Shown one piece after another: positions 17,101-23,423 of a DNA stretch of 26,657 bases (positions are counted from its first letter, which is position 1; every line of letters starts with the position of its first letter). The notes under the pieces were generated by a model. It saw only the letters and a list, made by a program, of their open reading frames with translations. It had not been told where the DNA came from and did not search any database. This stretch comes from Prevotella sp. (lineage in GTDB: Bacteria; Bacteroidota; Bacteroidia; Bacteroidales; Bacteroidaceae), in assembly GCA_024681875.1 (NCBI GenBank), contig JAILAA010000126.1:1-26657 (forward strand). The letters run 5' to 3'. Made by a program: the position numbers and the translations under genes.

Positions 17101-18110
17101 TCCACACGCTGGGTAGCAAAATTCCAAGAGGCGAACTGCGCCTTACGCTCAGGTATCATCAGCAGGCCTTTCTGCTGGCATCCCACCCAGATATTCCCTT
17201 GTTTGTCTTCAGTCAGCGCCCATATTTTCGAGGCATTCAGGTCGTAGCCCTGCACACTGACAGGGTAGCGCTGCAAACGGGTGCTTCCGGCTGGCAACCA
17301 ATAGAGGCCATTGCCTCGCGTGCCAATGTAAATATTTCCAATCTTGTCTTTGATAGCAGTGCGAAAACCTGGATTCTGGCCTGCCTCCGTAATATCGAAG
17401 GGGGCTTTCTCCAACCGACCGTCATCAAAGAGCAGGAGTGCATCACGACAGACGATGACCGTTTTACCCCTGTAGTCGAAAAACGCAGTAGGCACTCCGT
17501 ATGGGCATTCGTCGAATAGCTGCACATCCTTTCCCTTAGGCTGGTAGCTGAAGTTGTTGGCACCGCCTCGCCATAGCCCGCCTTGGCTATCCTCGTAGAG
17601 GTAGAGGAAATAGCTGTCGCTGTCATCGGCCTGGGCCTCGGTCTTCTCAACCAACTGCTGTTTTGTCTCCACCAAGGTGTAGAGGCCGTAGCCAGCCGAT
17701 CCTACCAGCAGGCTCCCATCGGCTGTCTCCAGAAGGTCGCTGATGCGCGGCCTGATGTCCCCGGGAAACGGATAGCTGACAAAGGTACCTGTGGCATAGT
17801 CAAAGCGCTCCAGGCCCTTGTTCGTACCCACCCATAAGCGCTGCTTGCTGTCACTGAGAACGCAACATACCACATTGTAGCACAGCGATGTGCTGTCCTT
17901 AGGCACGTTGAAGAATGGAGTAAAGCGGTATCCGTCGAAACGGTTCAGGCCGTTCTCGGTGGCAATCCAGATATAGCCCTTCTGGTCTTGACAGATGCCG
18001 TTAATGACCGAGTTCGACAGTTTGTCGCTTGAATAGAACAGAGAAGTCTGAGCATTACTGCCTAAAAGAACGGCCAGCAGCAGTATAATAGTGTGAAGGA
18101 AACGTCTCAT
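14142..18110 (-). CDS. xynR: hybrid two-component system sensor/regulator (HTCS), XynR-like
   Basis: 1322 residues uniting sensor, kinase and transcription factor. In order: signal peptide or anchor (MRRFLHTIILLLAVLLGSNA); a periplasmic double beta-propeller of two-component-propeller repeats (about 20-690; GICQDQKGYIWIATENGLNRF, GRIWIGTSNGVACF); a Y_Y_Y domain; one membrane segment (about 761-783); HisKA with His803 (MHDIRSPLTLI); HATPase (NLLSNAFKYS, GTGIGLNLCK); a receiver with Asp1112 (VISDVMMPEMDG) and Lys (TKPF); and a C-terminal AraC-type HTH (last about 110 residues). The family senses oligosaccharides and activates nearby polysaccharide genes; P. bryantii XynR activates xynDAB-type clusters. 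The ATG at 18110 was chosen because a promoter lies at 18140-18171; a TTG at 18254 would overlap the divergent esterase gene, and an ATG at 18125 would leave a leader of about 10 bases. Confidence 0.95.
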   Translation of the reverse strand: MRRFLHTIILLLAVLLGSNAQTSLFYSSDKLSNSVINGICQDQKGYIWIATENGLNRFDGYRFTPFFNVPKDSTSLCYNVVCCVLSDSKQRLWVGTNKGLERFDYATGTFVSYPFPGDIRPRISDLLETADGSLLVGSAGYGLYTLVETKQQLVEKTEAQADDSDSYFLYLYEDSQGGLWRGGANNFSYQPKGKDVQLFDECPYGVPTAFFDYRGKTVIVCRDALLLFDDGRLEKAPFDITEAGQNPGFRTAIKDKIGNIYIGTRGNGLYWLPAGSTRLQRYPVSVQGYDLNASKIWALTEDKQGNIWVGCQQKGLLMIPERKAQFASWNFATQRVEIGTNVSSVTEGAGEITWCTVQNKGVYGFDREGRLVSHPNAPDDVEFIYRDKQHQYWLGTSHAVFKYDPSTGTGDMVTDFVCDKFNDMTDNGRGTLVFSAFAKGILVYDRADGSITHYSMNDKDDPQLGRLPNDWVMQLMPDHEGRIWIGTSNGVACFDPSTRSFRPFGWNILAEGRMCYALCETKGGDIIIGLEQGLCLWKRDANVLEEFPSEDTPLQSMSISYIVQDNENDIWCSTLNGLWQFQDKEQRWRSFISGSGLTNREYISGVGLHNDDDRIFFATAEGITTFTPQQVMSVQSTPGKLLLTGFYIDGHPVTTRTESDGKQVTAKPVDESRYFTVSYQDNSIQLEFSLLNYDNAANTILEHRLYGGDQWTTNEAGKNTITLSHLSSGTYSIDVRAVDNGVVSEPITITIVVRPPWYRSKLAYAIYALVFMALLAIAVVTWRRRMRQRQEEDKMKFLINAMHDIRSPLTLIMGALKKLKSATVKEESSVDAIDRNAQRILKLVNQILDVRKIDKQQMKLHCQETDMHAMLLSIYKVYEYYARERNINFTLSATPEKPVMVWVDRTQFDKVVSNLLSNAFKYSFDNGDISIVLSEGHDDHTRGALKDYVEIVVSDTGPGMRSETIEHLFERFFQGRGDKGMHAEGTGIGLNLCKMIVDMHHGSISGRNRDDGQKGAVFTVRLPLGRAHLSDDEIDETEEEPTALRLTGKKQPASHHYILIADDDEEIPRYIAEELSPYYHFTTCHNGRDALKELLSPTAGGPDQAYDMVISDVMMPEMDGFTMLRLLRANVNISHLPVIMLTSKGDIDHRLEGLEKGADAYLTKPFNIDELHATIDNLFNMRQRLRGKYTGQQKPMEKIQKIEMKGNDELLMERVIKSVNEHLSDSDYSVDVLCAEAGISRAHLHRKMKEITGIPVSEFVRNIRMEQAARLLREQKVNISQVAYSVGYSSLPYFSAVFRKHFGMSPREFADQHADGPLPPKE

Positions 18111-18139
18111 ATAGTAGCAGTTCATTGCCAAATTTGGGG

Positions 18140-18171
18140 CAAAGGTAATAAAAAAGTGAGACAATAGCAAT
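18140..18171 (-). promoter_or_regulatory. promoter of the hybrid sensor gene (ATTG-N20-TACCTTTG)
   Basis: TACCTTTG (18140-18147, minus) matches the -7 consensus, with ATTG (18168-18171) 20 bases upstream as a near-consensus -33 box. It places the start of transcription near 18133 and decides the ATG at 18110 as the likely start codon. Confidence 0.65.
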
Positions 18172-18191
18172 AACAAATGAGGTTTTTTTCG

Positions 18192-18199
18192 TAATTTTG
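18192..18199 (+). promoter_or_regulatory. -7 box (TAATTTTG) of the SGNH esterase operon
   Basis: TAATTTTG lies 33 bases before the esterase ATG. No -33 box is evident. The box and the ten bases around it (18183-18200) are identical to the promoter of the xylan side-chain operon on the other side of the regulator gene. Confidence 0.6.
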
Positions 18200-18232
18200 C
18201 AAGCAAAACCAATAATAACAGATTGAACAACA

Positions 18233-19405
18233 ATGGAAAGAAAGATTTATGCAATGCTGACGAGCCTGTTTTTTTTCATGGCAGGTTTATCGGCACACGC
18301 CGAAGACTGGGTGGGTACCTGGGCTACGGCACCTGAGTTTACCGGCGCTGGCGACATGCCTCAGCAGACCGTCCTGACCGACAACAGCATCCGCCAGATT
18401 GTGCACGCAAGCATTGGTGGCAATGTACTTCGCCTGCAACTGAGCAATGAGTTCAGTCGCGAAGCCGTGGAAATACGCTCCATTTACATTGCCGATGCGA
18501 AGGACAGTACCGCCATTGACACGCGCACCGTGCGCTACCTTACCTTCAACGGCAAACGCAACGTCACCATCGAAGGAGGCAAGGCCCTGTTCAGCGACGA
18601 GCTGCGCTATGACTTGAAGCCCTTGCAGCGACTCTCCATCACCATTCATTACGGCAAGACGCCGCAGAACGCCACTTCGCATCGTGGCTCACGCACAACA
18701 TCCTATATTATGAAGGGGGAATCGAAGCCCAAGAAGCCCTTCGTCGTAGCCGAGGCACTGGATCACTGGTACAACATTGCTGCCATCGATGTGAAGGCCG
18801 ACCATCCAACATGCTGGGCAGTATTGGGCAACAGCATCACCGACGGACGCGGCACCACCACCAATTTGCAGAATCGCTGGACTGACGTCTGCGCTGAAGC
18901 CTTAGACGGCAAGGTCAGCATCCTCAACCTGGGCATTGGCGGCAACTGCGTGCTGCGCGGCGGTCTGAGCGAGCCGGCCCTGAAACGCTTCGACCGCGAC
19001 ATCATGGGCCAGCGCGGCCTTACTGGCATTGTCATCTATGAGGGTATCAACGACATCGGCAGCAGCCGTAGTGTGGAACAGACCTTCAAGGAGCTGACCG
19101 AGGCCTACGAACTATTCATCGGCAAGGCGCGCGCCGCCGGTTTGAAGGTGGTAGGTGCCACCATCACGCCCATCGGCAACACATTCTATTGGTCACATTT
19201 CCATGAAGCCCTTCGCCAGACCGTAAACGACTGGATACGCACCAGCGGAAAATTCGACGCCGTCATAGACTTCGACCAGGTGCTGAGCGACCCTGACAAG
19301 CCCACATGGATGCGTGCCGACTATCAGTTTGACTGGCTTCATCCCAATGCCGAAGGCTACAAGGCCATGGGGCAGAAGGCCGCTGAAGTGCTAGGTATTA
19401 AGTGA
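18233..19405 (+). CDS. secreted SGNH/GDSL-family esterase (probable carbohydrate acetylesterase)
   Basis: 390 residues with a signal peptide (MERKIYAMLTSLFFFMAGLSAHA). An N-terminal beta-sandwich (about 25-190) precedes an SGNH hydrolase domain: block I GNSITDG with Ser201 (N replaces the D of GDS), block II GIGGN with Gly236-Asn238, block III GINDIG with Asn273, and block V DWLHPN with Asp367 and His370. All four catalytic positions are present. Such enzymes next to xylanase genes usually deacetylate xylan or xylo-oligosaccharides, but the substrate here is inferred from context. It is divergent from the XynR-like gene and heads an operon: the next gene starts one base after its stop. Confidence 0.9.
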   Translation: MERKIYAMLTSLFFFMAGLSAHAEDWVGTWATAPEFTGAGDMPQQTVLTDNSIRQIVHASIGGNVLRLQLSNEFSREAVEIRSIYIADAKDSTAIDTRTVRYLTFNGKRNVTIEGGKALFSDELRYDLKPLQRLSITIHYGKTPQNATSHRGSRTTSYIMKGESKPKKPFVVAEALDHWYNIAAIDVKADHPTCWAVLGNSITDGRGTTTNLQNRWTDVCAEALDGKVSILNLGIGGNCVLRGGLSEPALKRFDRDIMGQRGLTGIVIYEGINDIGSSRSVEQTFKELTEAYELFIGKARAAGLKVVGATITPIGNTFYWSHFHEALRQTVNDWIRTSGKFDAVIDFDQVLSDPDKPTWMRADYQFDWLHPNAEGYKAMGQKAAEVLGIK

Positions 19406-19406
19406 C

Positions 19407-20537
19407 ATGAGCCAGCGACTAATCTCACTTGACGTACTCCGCGGCCTGACCGTGGCTGGTATGATTTTGGTGAACAACGGCTATGGTGAATCTTTCGAAA
19501 TGCTTCGCCATTCAAAGTGGAATGGTATGACGCCCTGCGACTTGGTGTTCCCCTTCTTTCTCTTCATCATGGGCATTTCATGCTACCTGTCGCTGTCGAA
19601 AAACCAGTTCACACCCACGCCGGCCGTGCTTCGCCGCGTGGTGAAGCGCACGGTGTTGCTCTTCGCCATCGGCCTGTTTATCAATTGGTTCGACCATGCC
19701 ATCGAAGGCGACCTGCTATGCTTCGGGCATCTGCGCATCTGGGCTGTGATGCAGCGCATCGCCCTGTGCTATCTCTTTGTATCGCTCTTTGCCCTCTATG
19801 CCAACCACCGCTATACCATCCCCGCCATCATCATACTGCTGTCTGCCTATACATTATTATTATTATTAGGCAATGGCTACGCTGAGGATACATCTACCAA
19901 TATTCTGGCTCAGACAGACCTGAAGTTATTCGGCTACGACCACCTCTACCATAAGAGTCCCGTTGATCCCGAGGGTTTGCTCGGCACCATCAGCGGTGTG
20001 GCTCACGTGCTGATAGGCTTCTATTGCGGCAAGCTGATCAAGCAAAAGGAAATGATTGGCGACAAGGCGCTGGCCGTCTTTGCTGTGGGAACGGTTTGCG
20101 TTATTGCAGGCTATCTGCTGACTTACGGTCTTCCGCTGAACAAGCGTATTTGGAGTCCCAGCTATGTGCTGGTCACCTGCGGTCTTGCAGCCCTGCTACA
20201 GGCGCTGTTGATAAAGAGAGAGGCCCCCTCCAACCTCCCCCAGCTGGGGGAGGCAGCTGCGCCAGATTCATCCGCTTTAAAAGCCTTCCCCTATTGGGGG
20301 AGGATGGAAAGGGTATTTTGTGTCTTCGGCGTCAATGCCCTGGCACTCTATGTGGGCAGCGAGCTGCTGGCCATCCTCTTCGGCCACTTCGGCATCAGCG
20401 AAGTGATCTACAATGCCCTGCATAGCGTCATCGTCTGGGACAAGTGGGCCTCGCTGGCCTACGCCCTCACCTTCGTGGCCATCAACTATGCGCTGGGCTA
20501 CATACTGTGGAAACGTAAGATATTCATCAAACTATAA
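19407..20537 (+). CDS. DUF5009/HGSNAT-like integral membrane acyltransferase, with an in-frame repeat insertion
   Basis: 376 residues, about ten membrane segments. The N-terminal signature SLDVLRGLTVAGMILVNN and RHSKWNGMTPCDLVFPFFLFIMG (His35, Asp45) places it with the heparan-alpha-glucosaminide N-acetyltransferase (HGSNAT)/YeiB-like family, which moves acetyl groups from cytoplasmic acetyl-CoA across the membrane to a sugar. Activity here is inferred only from the family. Residues about 272-303 (KREAPSNLPQLGEAAAPDSS onwards) are encoded by a GC-rich inverted-repeat element placed in a loop between membrane segments; the frame resumes at FCVFGVNALALYVGSELL, so the protein is probably still made. 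It starts one base after the esterase stop and ends directly against the lipoprotein gene. Confidence 0.85.
   Translation: MSQRLISLDVLRGLTVAGMILVNNGYGESFEMLRHSKWNGMTPCDLVFPFFLFIMGISCYLSLSKNQFTPTPAVLRRVVKRTVLLFAIGLFINWFDHAIEGDLLCFGHLRIWAVMQRIALCYLFVSLFALYANHRYTIPAIIILLSAYTLLLLLGNGYAEDTSTNILAQTDLKLFGYDHLYHKSPVDPEGLLGTISGVAHVLIGFYCGKLIKQKEMIGDKALAVFAVGTVCVIAGYLLTYGLPLNKRIWSPSYVLVTCGLAALLQALLIKREAPSNLPQLGEAAAPDSSALKAFPYWGRMERVFCVFGVNALALYVGSELLAILFGHFGISEVIYNALHSVIVWDKWASLAYALTFVAINYALGYILWKRKIFIKL
20222..20316 (+). repeat. compound inverted-repeat element inside the DUF5009 gene
   Basis: A perfect palindrome with arms CCTCCCCCAG/CTGGGGGAGG (20234-20253) and a second, imperfect one (CCTTCCCC tatt GGGGGAGG, 20284-20303) flank a 30-base core. 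The outer arms, CCCCCTCCAACCTCCCCCA and TTGGGGGAGGATGGAAAGGG, are also imperfect inverted complements, so the whole is an approximately 95-base element with terminal inverted repeats. It is read through in frame. Confidence 0.65.
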
Positions 20538-21182
20538 ATGATTATGACTAAGAGATTATTTGTATGGATGCTTACTGCCGCCGTCATGCTGGCGATGGGC
20601 AGTTGCAAGGACGGTAAGAGCCACAAGAGTACCGACAAAGACGAGCCTGAGACCGAGCTGGGAGGTGCTGGGGAAGGCGATCAGCCCGACAACGGGTGGG
20701 ATGTCACCGAGCAGTTGGAGCGCGCCGACTACAAGTTTGATACCAAGCTGGTTACCGACGACGAAGGCACGGCCGAGAAAATCATTGTGACCATGACGAA
20801 CACTGTGTTTGGAATGAGCACTGAGAGCGAGGTTGAGGCAGTGCCCTTAGACACTAATACCTGGACAGGCTTTGGCAATATCCGCGAGGATGACATCAAC
20901 TTCGACGGCTATCCCGACCTGATGGTCTGCTTGGGGCCTTTCAATTCGTATGGCAACTTCACCTATGCCGCCTGGCTGTGGAATCAGGACATGCACGACT
21001 TCGTGCCTGTCAAGGGCTTCGATGAGCTGTTCGACCCAGAGTTCAACAAGGAGGACAAGACTATTTCCTCCAGTTTCCGCATGGATGACCACGAGGACGA
21101 TGCTGTGTACAAGTGGAACGGCGACGAACTGGAGATGGTGAGCAGCGAGACCATCGTCTACAGCGAATTGAACGACGAATAG
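20538..21182 (+). CDS. lipoprotein of unknown function with an XAC2610/FG-GAP-like domain
   Basis: 214 residues. A signal peptide ends in the lipobox LAMGSC with Cys23 as the predicted lipidated residue. A low-complexity acidic linker follows (about 24-55), then a beta-rich domain around 60-205 with INFDGYPDLMVCLGPFNSYGNFTYAAWLWN, which resembles the single-copy FG-GAP-like XAC2610 domain and its calcium-loop Asp pattern. No catalytic motif is recognised. The ATG at 20538 directly follows the TAA of the acyltransferase gene (an ATG two codons later is also possible), so the three genes from 18233 form one transcription unit. A role in anchoring or assisting the esterase/acyltransferase pair is speculation. 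Confidence 0.8.
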   Translation: MIMTKRLFVWMLTAAVMLAMGSCKDGKSHKSTDKDEPETELGGAGEGDQPDNGWDVTEQLERADYKFDTKLVTDDEGTAEKIIVTMTNTVFGMSTESEVEAVPLDTNTWTGFGNIREDDINFDGYPDLMVCLGPFNSYGNFTYAAWLWNQDMHDFVPVKGFDELFDPEFNKEDKTISSSFRMDDHEDDAVYKWNGDELEMVSSETIVYSELNDE

Positions 21183-21241
21183 CGCCTTGATATGATTTTG
21201 GCCCTGTTTCACTGCCACAGGGACGAAAAGCGTTGAGTTAA

Positions 21242-21332
21242 AAAAGTAAAACAACTTGTTTTACTGAAAAAGTCATATGACTTTTTTCAAAAAGGGGCCC
21301 CTTTTTTCAGTAAAACAACTTGTTTTACTTTT
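21242..21332. repeat. array of four near-perfect palindromes forming one large inverted repeat
   Basis: Copy 1 (21245-21265) and copy 2 (21309-21329) of a 21-base palindrome have arms AGTAAAACAA/TTGTTTTACT about a central C and are identical. Between them lie AAAAAGTCAT/ATGACTTTTT (21267-21286, perfect, no spacer) and AAAAAGGGG/CCCCTTTTT (21289-21306, perfect, no spacer). The outer parts (21242-21272 and 21301-21332) are also inverted complements of each other, about 31 bases with one bulge. The region lies between the lipoprotein operon and the PL11 promoter. It may terminate the upstream operon; the zero-spacer palindromes look more like protein-binding or cruciform sites. Confidence 0.75.
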
Positions 21333-21349
21333 GGAGGCGCCAAAACGCC
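21329..21349. repeat. overlapping, mutually exclusive small hairpins after the palindrome array
   Basis: TTTTGG (21329-21334) pairs with CCAAAA (21340-21345), while GGCG (21336-21339) pairs with CGCC (21346-21349). The two stems overlap and cannot form together, extending the chain of symmetric sites towards the PL11 promoter. Confidence 0.4.
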
Positions 21350-21364
21350 GATAAAATCAGGCCT

Positions 21365-21395
21365 TTTGGAGAGCCACCCCACTACGCTATCTTTT
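21365..21395 (+). promoter_or_regulatory. promoter of the PL11 lyase gene (TTTG-N19-TATCTTTT)
   Basis: TTTG at 21365-21368 and TATCTTTT at 21388-21395 are 19 bases apart; the -7 box differs from TAnnTTTG only in its last base. It lies 27 bases before the ATG at 21423. Confidence 0.5.
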
Positions 21396-21422
21396 TTTTA
21401 CTAATACTACTAAACAAACAAC

Positions 21423-23300
21423 ATGAAAAAAACGCTTTTTGCCATCGCCATGACACTGCTGCCCATGAGTGCCACCGAGGCACAGCCGCGCTATGACTAC
21501 AGCCAGCTGACCATGGAGAAATTGGACCGTGGCGTCGTGGCCGTGCCCATGGCCGATGGCCGCGTGATGGTAAGCTGGCGCCTACTGCGCGACGACCCTG
21601 CCAATCAGGCATTTACCATCAAGAGAAACGGCATTGTCCTGAACGAACAGCCTTTGACAACTGGAGGTACCTGCTATTTCGACAAAAGACCGCTCGACAG
21701 CAGCACCGACGTTGTGTACACCGTAGAACCAGGAAGCTCGTTCACACTGAAGGCCGGTGCCCCTGTAGGATATATTCCCGTTAAATTGCAGAAACCTGCT
21801 GGGGGACAAACACCCGACGGACGTCGTTTCTCTTATTCGGCCAACGACGCAACAGCTGCCGATGTCGATGGCGACGGACAGTATGAACTGATTCTGAAAT
21901 GGGAGCCGTCCAATGCACACGACAATGCACATGCGGGCTTCACAGGTCCCACGCTCTTCGACTGCTACAAAATTACAAACAACAGTCAATTACTCTGGCG
22001 TATCGACATGGGACACAATATCCGCTCGGGCGCGCACTATGTACCCTTTATCGTCTACGACCTTGACGGCGATGGCAAGGCCGAGATGATGGTACGGACG
22101 TCGGACGGCACACGCGACGGAACTGGCGCCGTCATCGGCGACTCTTTGGCAGACTATCGTGAAAGGTCGAATCCCAGAACTATAGGCCGCATCCTCACAG
22201 GGATGGAATATATCACTGTTTTCGACGGACTCACAGGACGTGCTCTCTGCACCAAACCGTATATTCCGCAGCGCGGACAGTCAAAAGACTGGGGAGACGA
22301 CAATGCCAACCGTTCCGACCGCTTCCTTGCGGCTTTGGGCTACTTCGGAGGAAAGAACGCCAGCGCAGTCTTCTGCCGTGGCTATTACACGCGTAGCGTT
22401 CTCACTGCCTGGGAATGGGATGGCACAGACTTGAAGGAGCGCTGGACATTCGATACGAATAACCCACAATGGCGCGACTATGCCGGCCAAGGCAACCACA
22501 ACCTGCGAGTGGCCGATGTCGATGGTGACGGCTATGATGAGATAACATACGGCGCGATGGCCGTAGACCACGACGGCTCTGGACTTTATAACACAGGGAT
22601 GGGACACGGTGACGCTATCCATTTAGTAGCTGAGCCGAAAACGGACGACCTCTACATCTGGGACTGCCATGAGAACCGACGCGATGGCTCTGAGCTGCGC
22701 AATGCTGCCACGGGAAAGATTGTATTCCAGATAAAGAGTGACAGCGACGTGGGCCGTGCCATGGCTGCCGACATTGATCCTAACAGTTATGGTGTAGAGA
22801 TGTGGAGCGTAGACAGCCACGGCATACGCAACATGAAAGGTGACGTGGTGAGCACGGCCAGCGACCCCAACGACCCGAAGCACGACAACGCGCTGGTCCT
22901 CGGCGGACGCTACCTGCCCGTCAACTTCGGTATTTGGTGGGATGGCGACCTACTGCGTGAATTGCTTGACCACGAGACGGTGACAAAATACAACTGGGAG
23001 GAGAAAGCCATTGACACTGTACAGCACTTCGACGGTGCACAGTTCAACAACTGGACGAAGTCGAACCCCTGCCTGCAGGCCGATATCCTGGGCGACTGGC
23101 GCGAAGAGGTCATTGCCCGCGACAAGGAATCAACCGAGTTGCGCATCTACACCACCACTATTCCTACGAACTATCGCATCAATTGCCTGATGCAAGACAT
23201 CCCTTACCGCCTTTCAGTAGCCTACCAGAACGTAGGTTACAACCAGCCGCCCGAGACAGGCTTCTACATCGGTCCCGACCGTCAAGACTATCTGAAATGA
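21423..23300 (+). CDS. secreted rhamnogalacturonan lyase, PL11 family
   Basis: Cleaves the rhamnose-galacturonic acid backbone of rhamnogalacturonan I by beta-elimination. 625 residues with a signal peptide (MKKTLFAIAMTLLPMSATEA), then the family's N-terminal segment (MEKLDRGVVAVPMADGRVMVSWRLLRDDP) and the eight-bladed propeller with calcium loops DVDGDG at 147, DLDGDG at 213 and DVDGDG at 365. Other hallmarks are LKWEPSNAHDNAHAGFTGPTLFDCYK (split here at the first 20: LKWEPSNAHDNAHAGFTGPT), GMGHGDAIHL, and IWWDGDLLRELLD near the C-terminus, ending GFYIGPDRQDYLK. Length matches single-domain PL11 enzymes. It is a pectin enzyme inside an otherwise xylan-directed cluster, with its own promoter. 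Confidence 0.94.
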   Translation: MKKTLFAIAMTLLPMSATEAQPRYDYSQLTMEKLDRGVVAVPMADGRVMVSWRLLRDDPANQAFTIKRNGIVLNEQPLTTGGTCYFDKRPLDSSTDVVYTVEPGSSFTLKAGAPVGYIPVKLQKPAGGQTPDGRRFSYSANDATAADVDGDGQYELILKWEPSNAHDNAHAGFTGPTLFDCYKITNNSQLLWRIDMGHNIRSGAHYVPFIVYDLDGDGKAEMMVRTSDGTRDGTGAVIGDSLADYRERSNPRTIGRILTGMEYITVFDGLTGRALCTKPYIPQRGQSKDWGDDNANRSDRFLAALGYFGGKNASAVFCRGYYTRSVLTAWEWDGTDLKERWTFDTNNPQWRDYAGQGNHNLRVADVDGDGYDEITYGAMAVDHDGSGLYNTGMGHGDAIHLVAEPKTDDLYIWDCHENRRDGSELRNAATGKIVFQIKSDSDVGRAMAADIDPNSYGVEMWSVDSHGIRNMKGDVVSTASDPNDPKHDNALVLGGRYLPVNFGIWWDGDLLRELLDHETVTKYNWEEKAIDTVQHFDGAQFNNWTKSNPCLQADILGDWREEVIARDKESTELRIYTTTIPTNYRINCLMQDIPYRLSVAYQNVGYNQPPETGFYIGPDRQDYLK

Positions 23301-23329
23301 AATAATTATAGACATAAACGAAGCCTTTT

Positions 23330-23361
23330 GATACAAAAACACAAACTTTTGCGATATTGGA
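23330..23361 (+). promoter_or_regulatory. candidate XynR site upstream of xynD (GATACAAAA ... GATATTGGA)
   Basis: GATACAAAA (23330-23338) matches eight of nine bases of the repeat upstream of the GH43-GH43-GH67 operon. A weaker GATA-starting copy (23353-23361) follows 23 bases on, and ends 25 bases before the -7 box. A CCCGCTTA word (23367-23374) recalls CCCGGACTTA at the same distance from the -7 box in the other operon. Confidence 0.35.
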
Positions 23362-23386
23362 GAAATCCCGCTTACGTGGAAATAGC

Positions 23387-23394
23387 TACCTTTG
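23387..23394 (+). promoter_or_regulatory. -7 box (TACCTTTG) of the xynDAB operon
   Basis: TACCTTTG matches TAnnTTTG and lies 29 bases before the transporter ATG. No TTTG -33 box is present 19-21 bases upstream, which fits control by an activator. Confidence 0.6.
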
Positions 23395-23423
23395 CAGCAA
23401 ATTAAACAACTAAAATTACAAAA

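Noticed and set aside
18111..18254. Longer N-terminus of the hybrid sensor from a TTG at 18254
   Set aside because: It would start upstream of the gene's own promoter and overlap the divergent esterase start; the added residues are a Leu-rich translation of spacer DNA.
21202..21222. CCCTGT/ACAGGG hairpin after the lipoprotein gene
   Set aside because: Six-base stem with a nine-base loop and no T-run after it; not called a terminator. The palindrome array just downstream is the better candidate.
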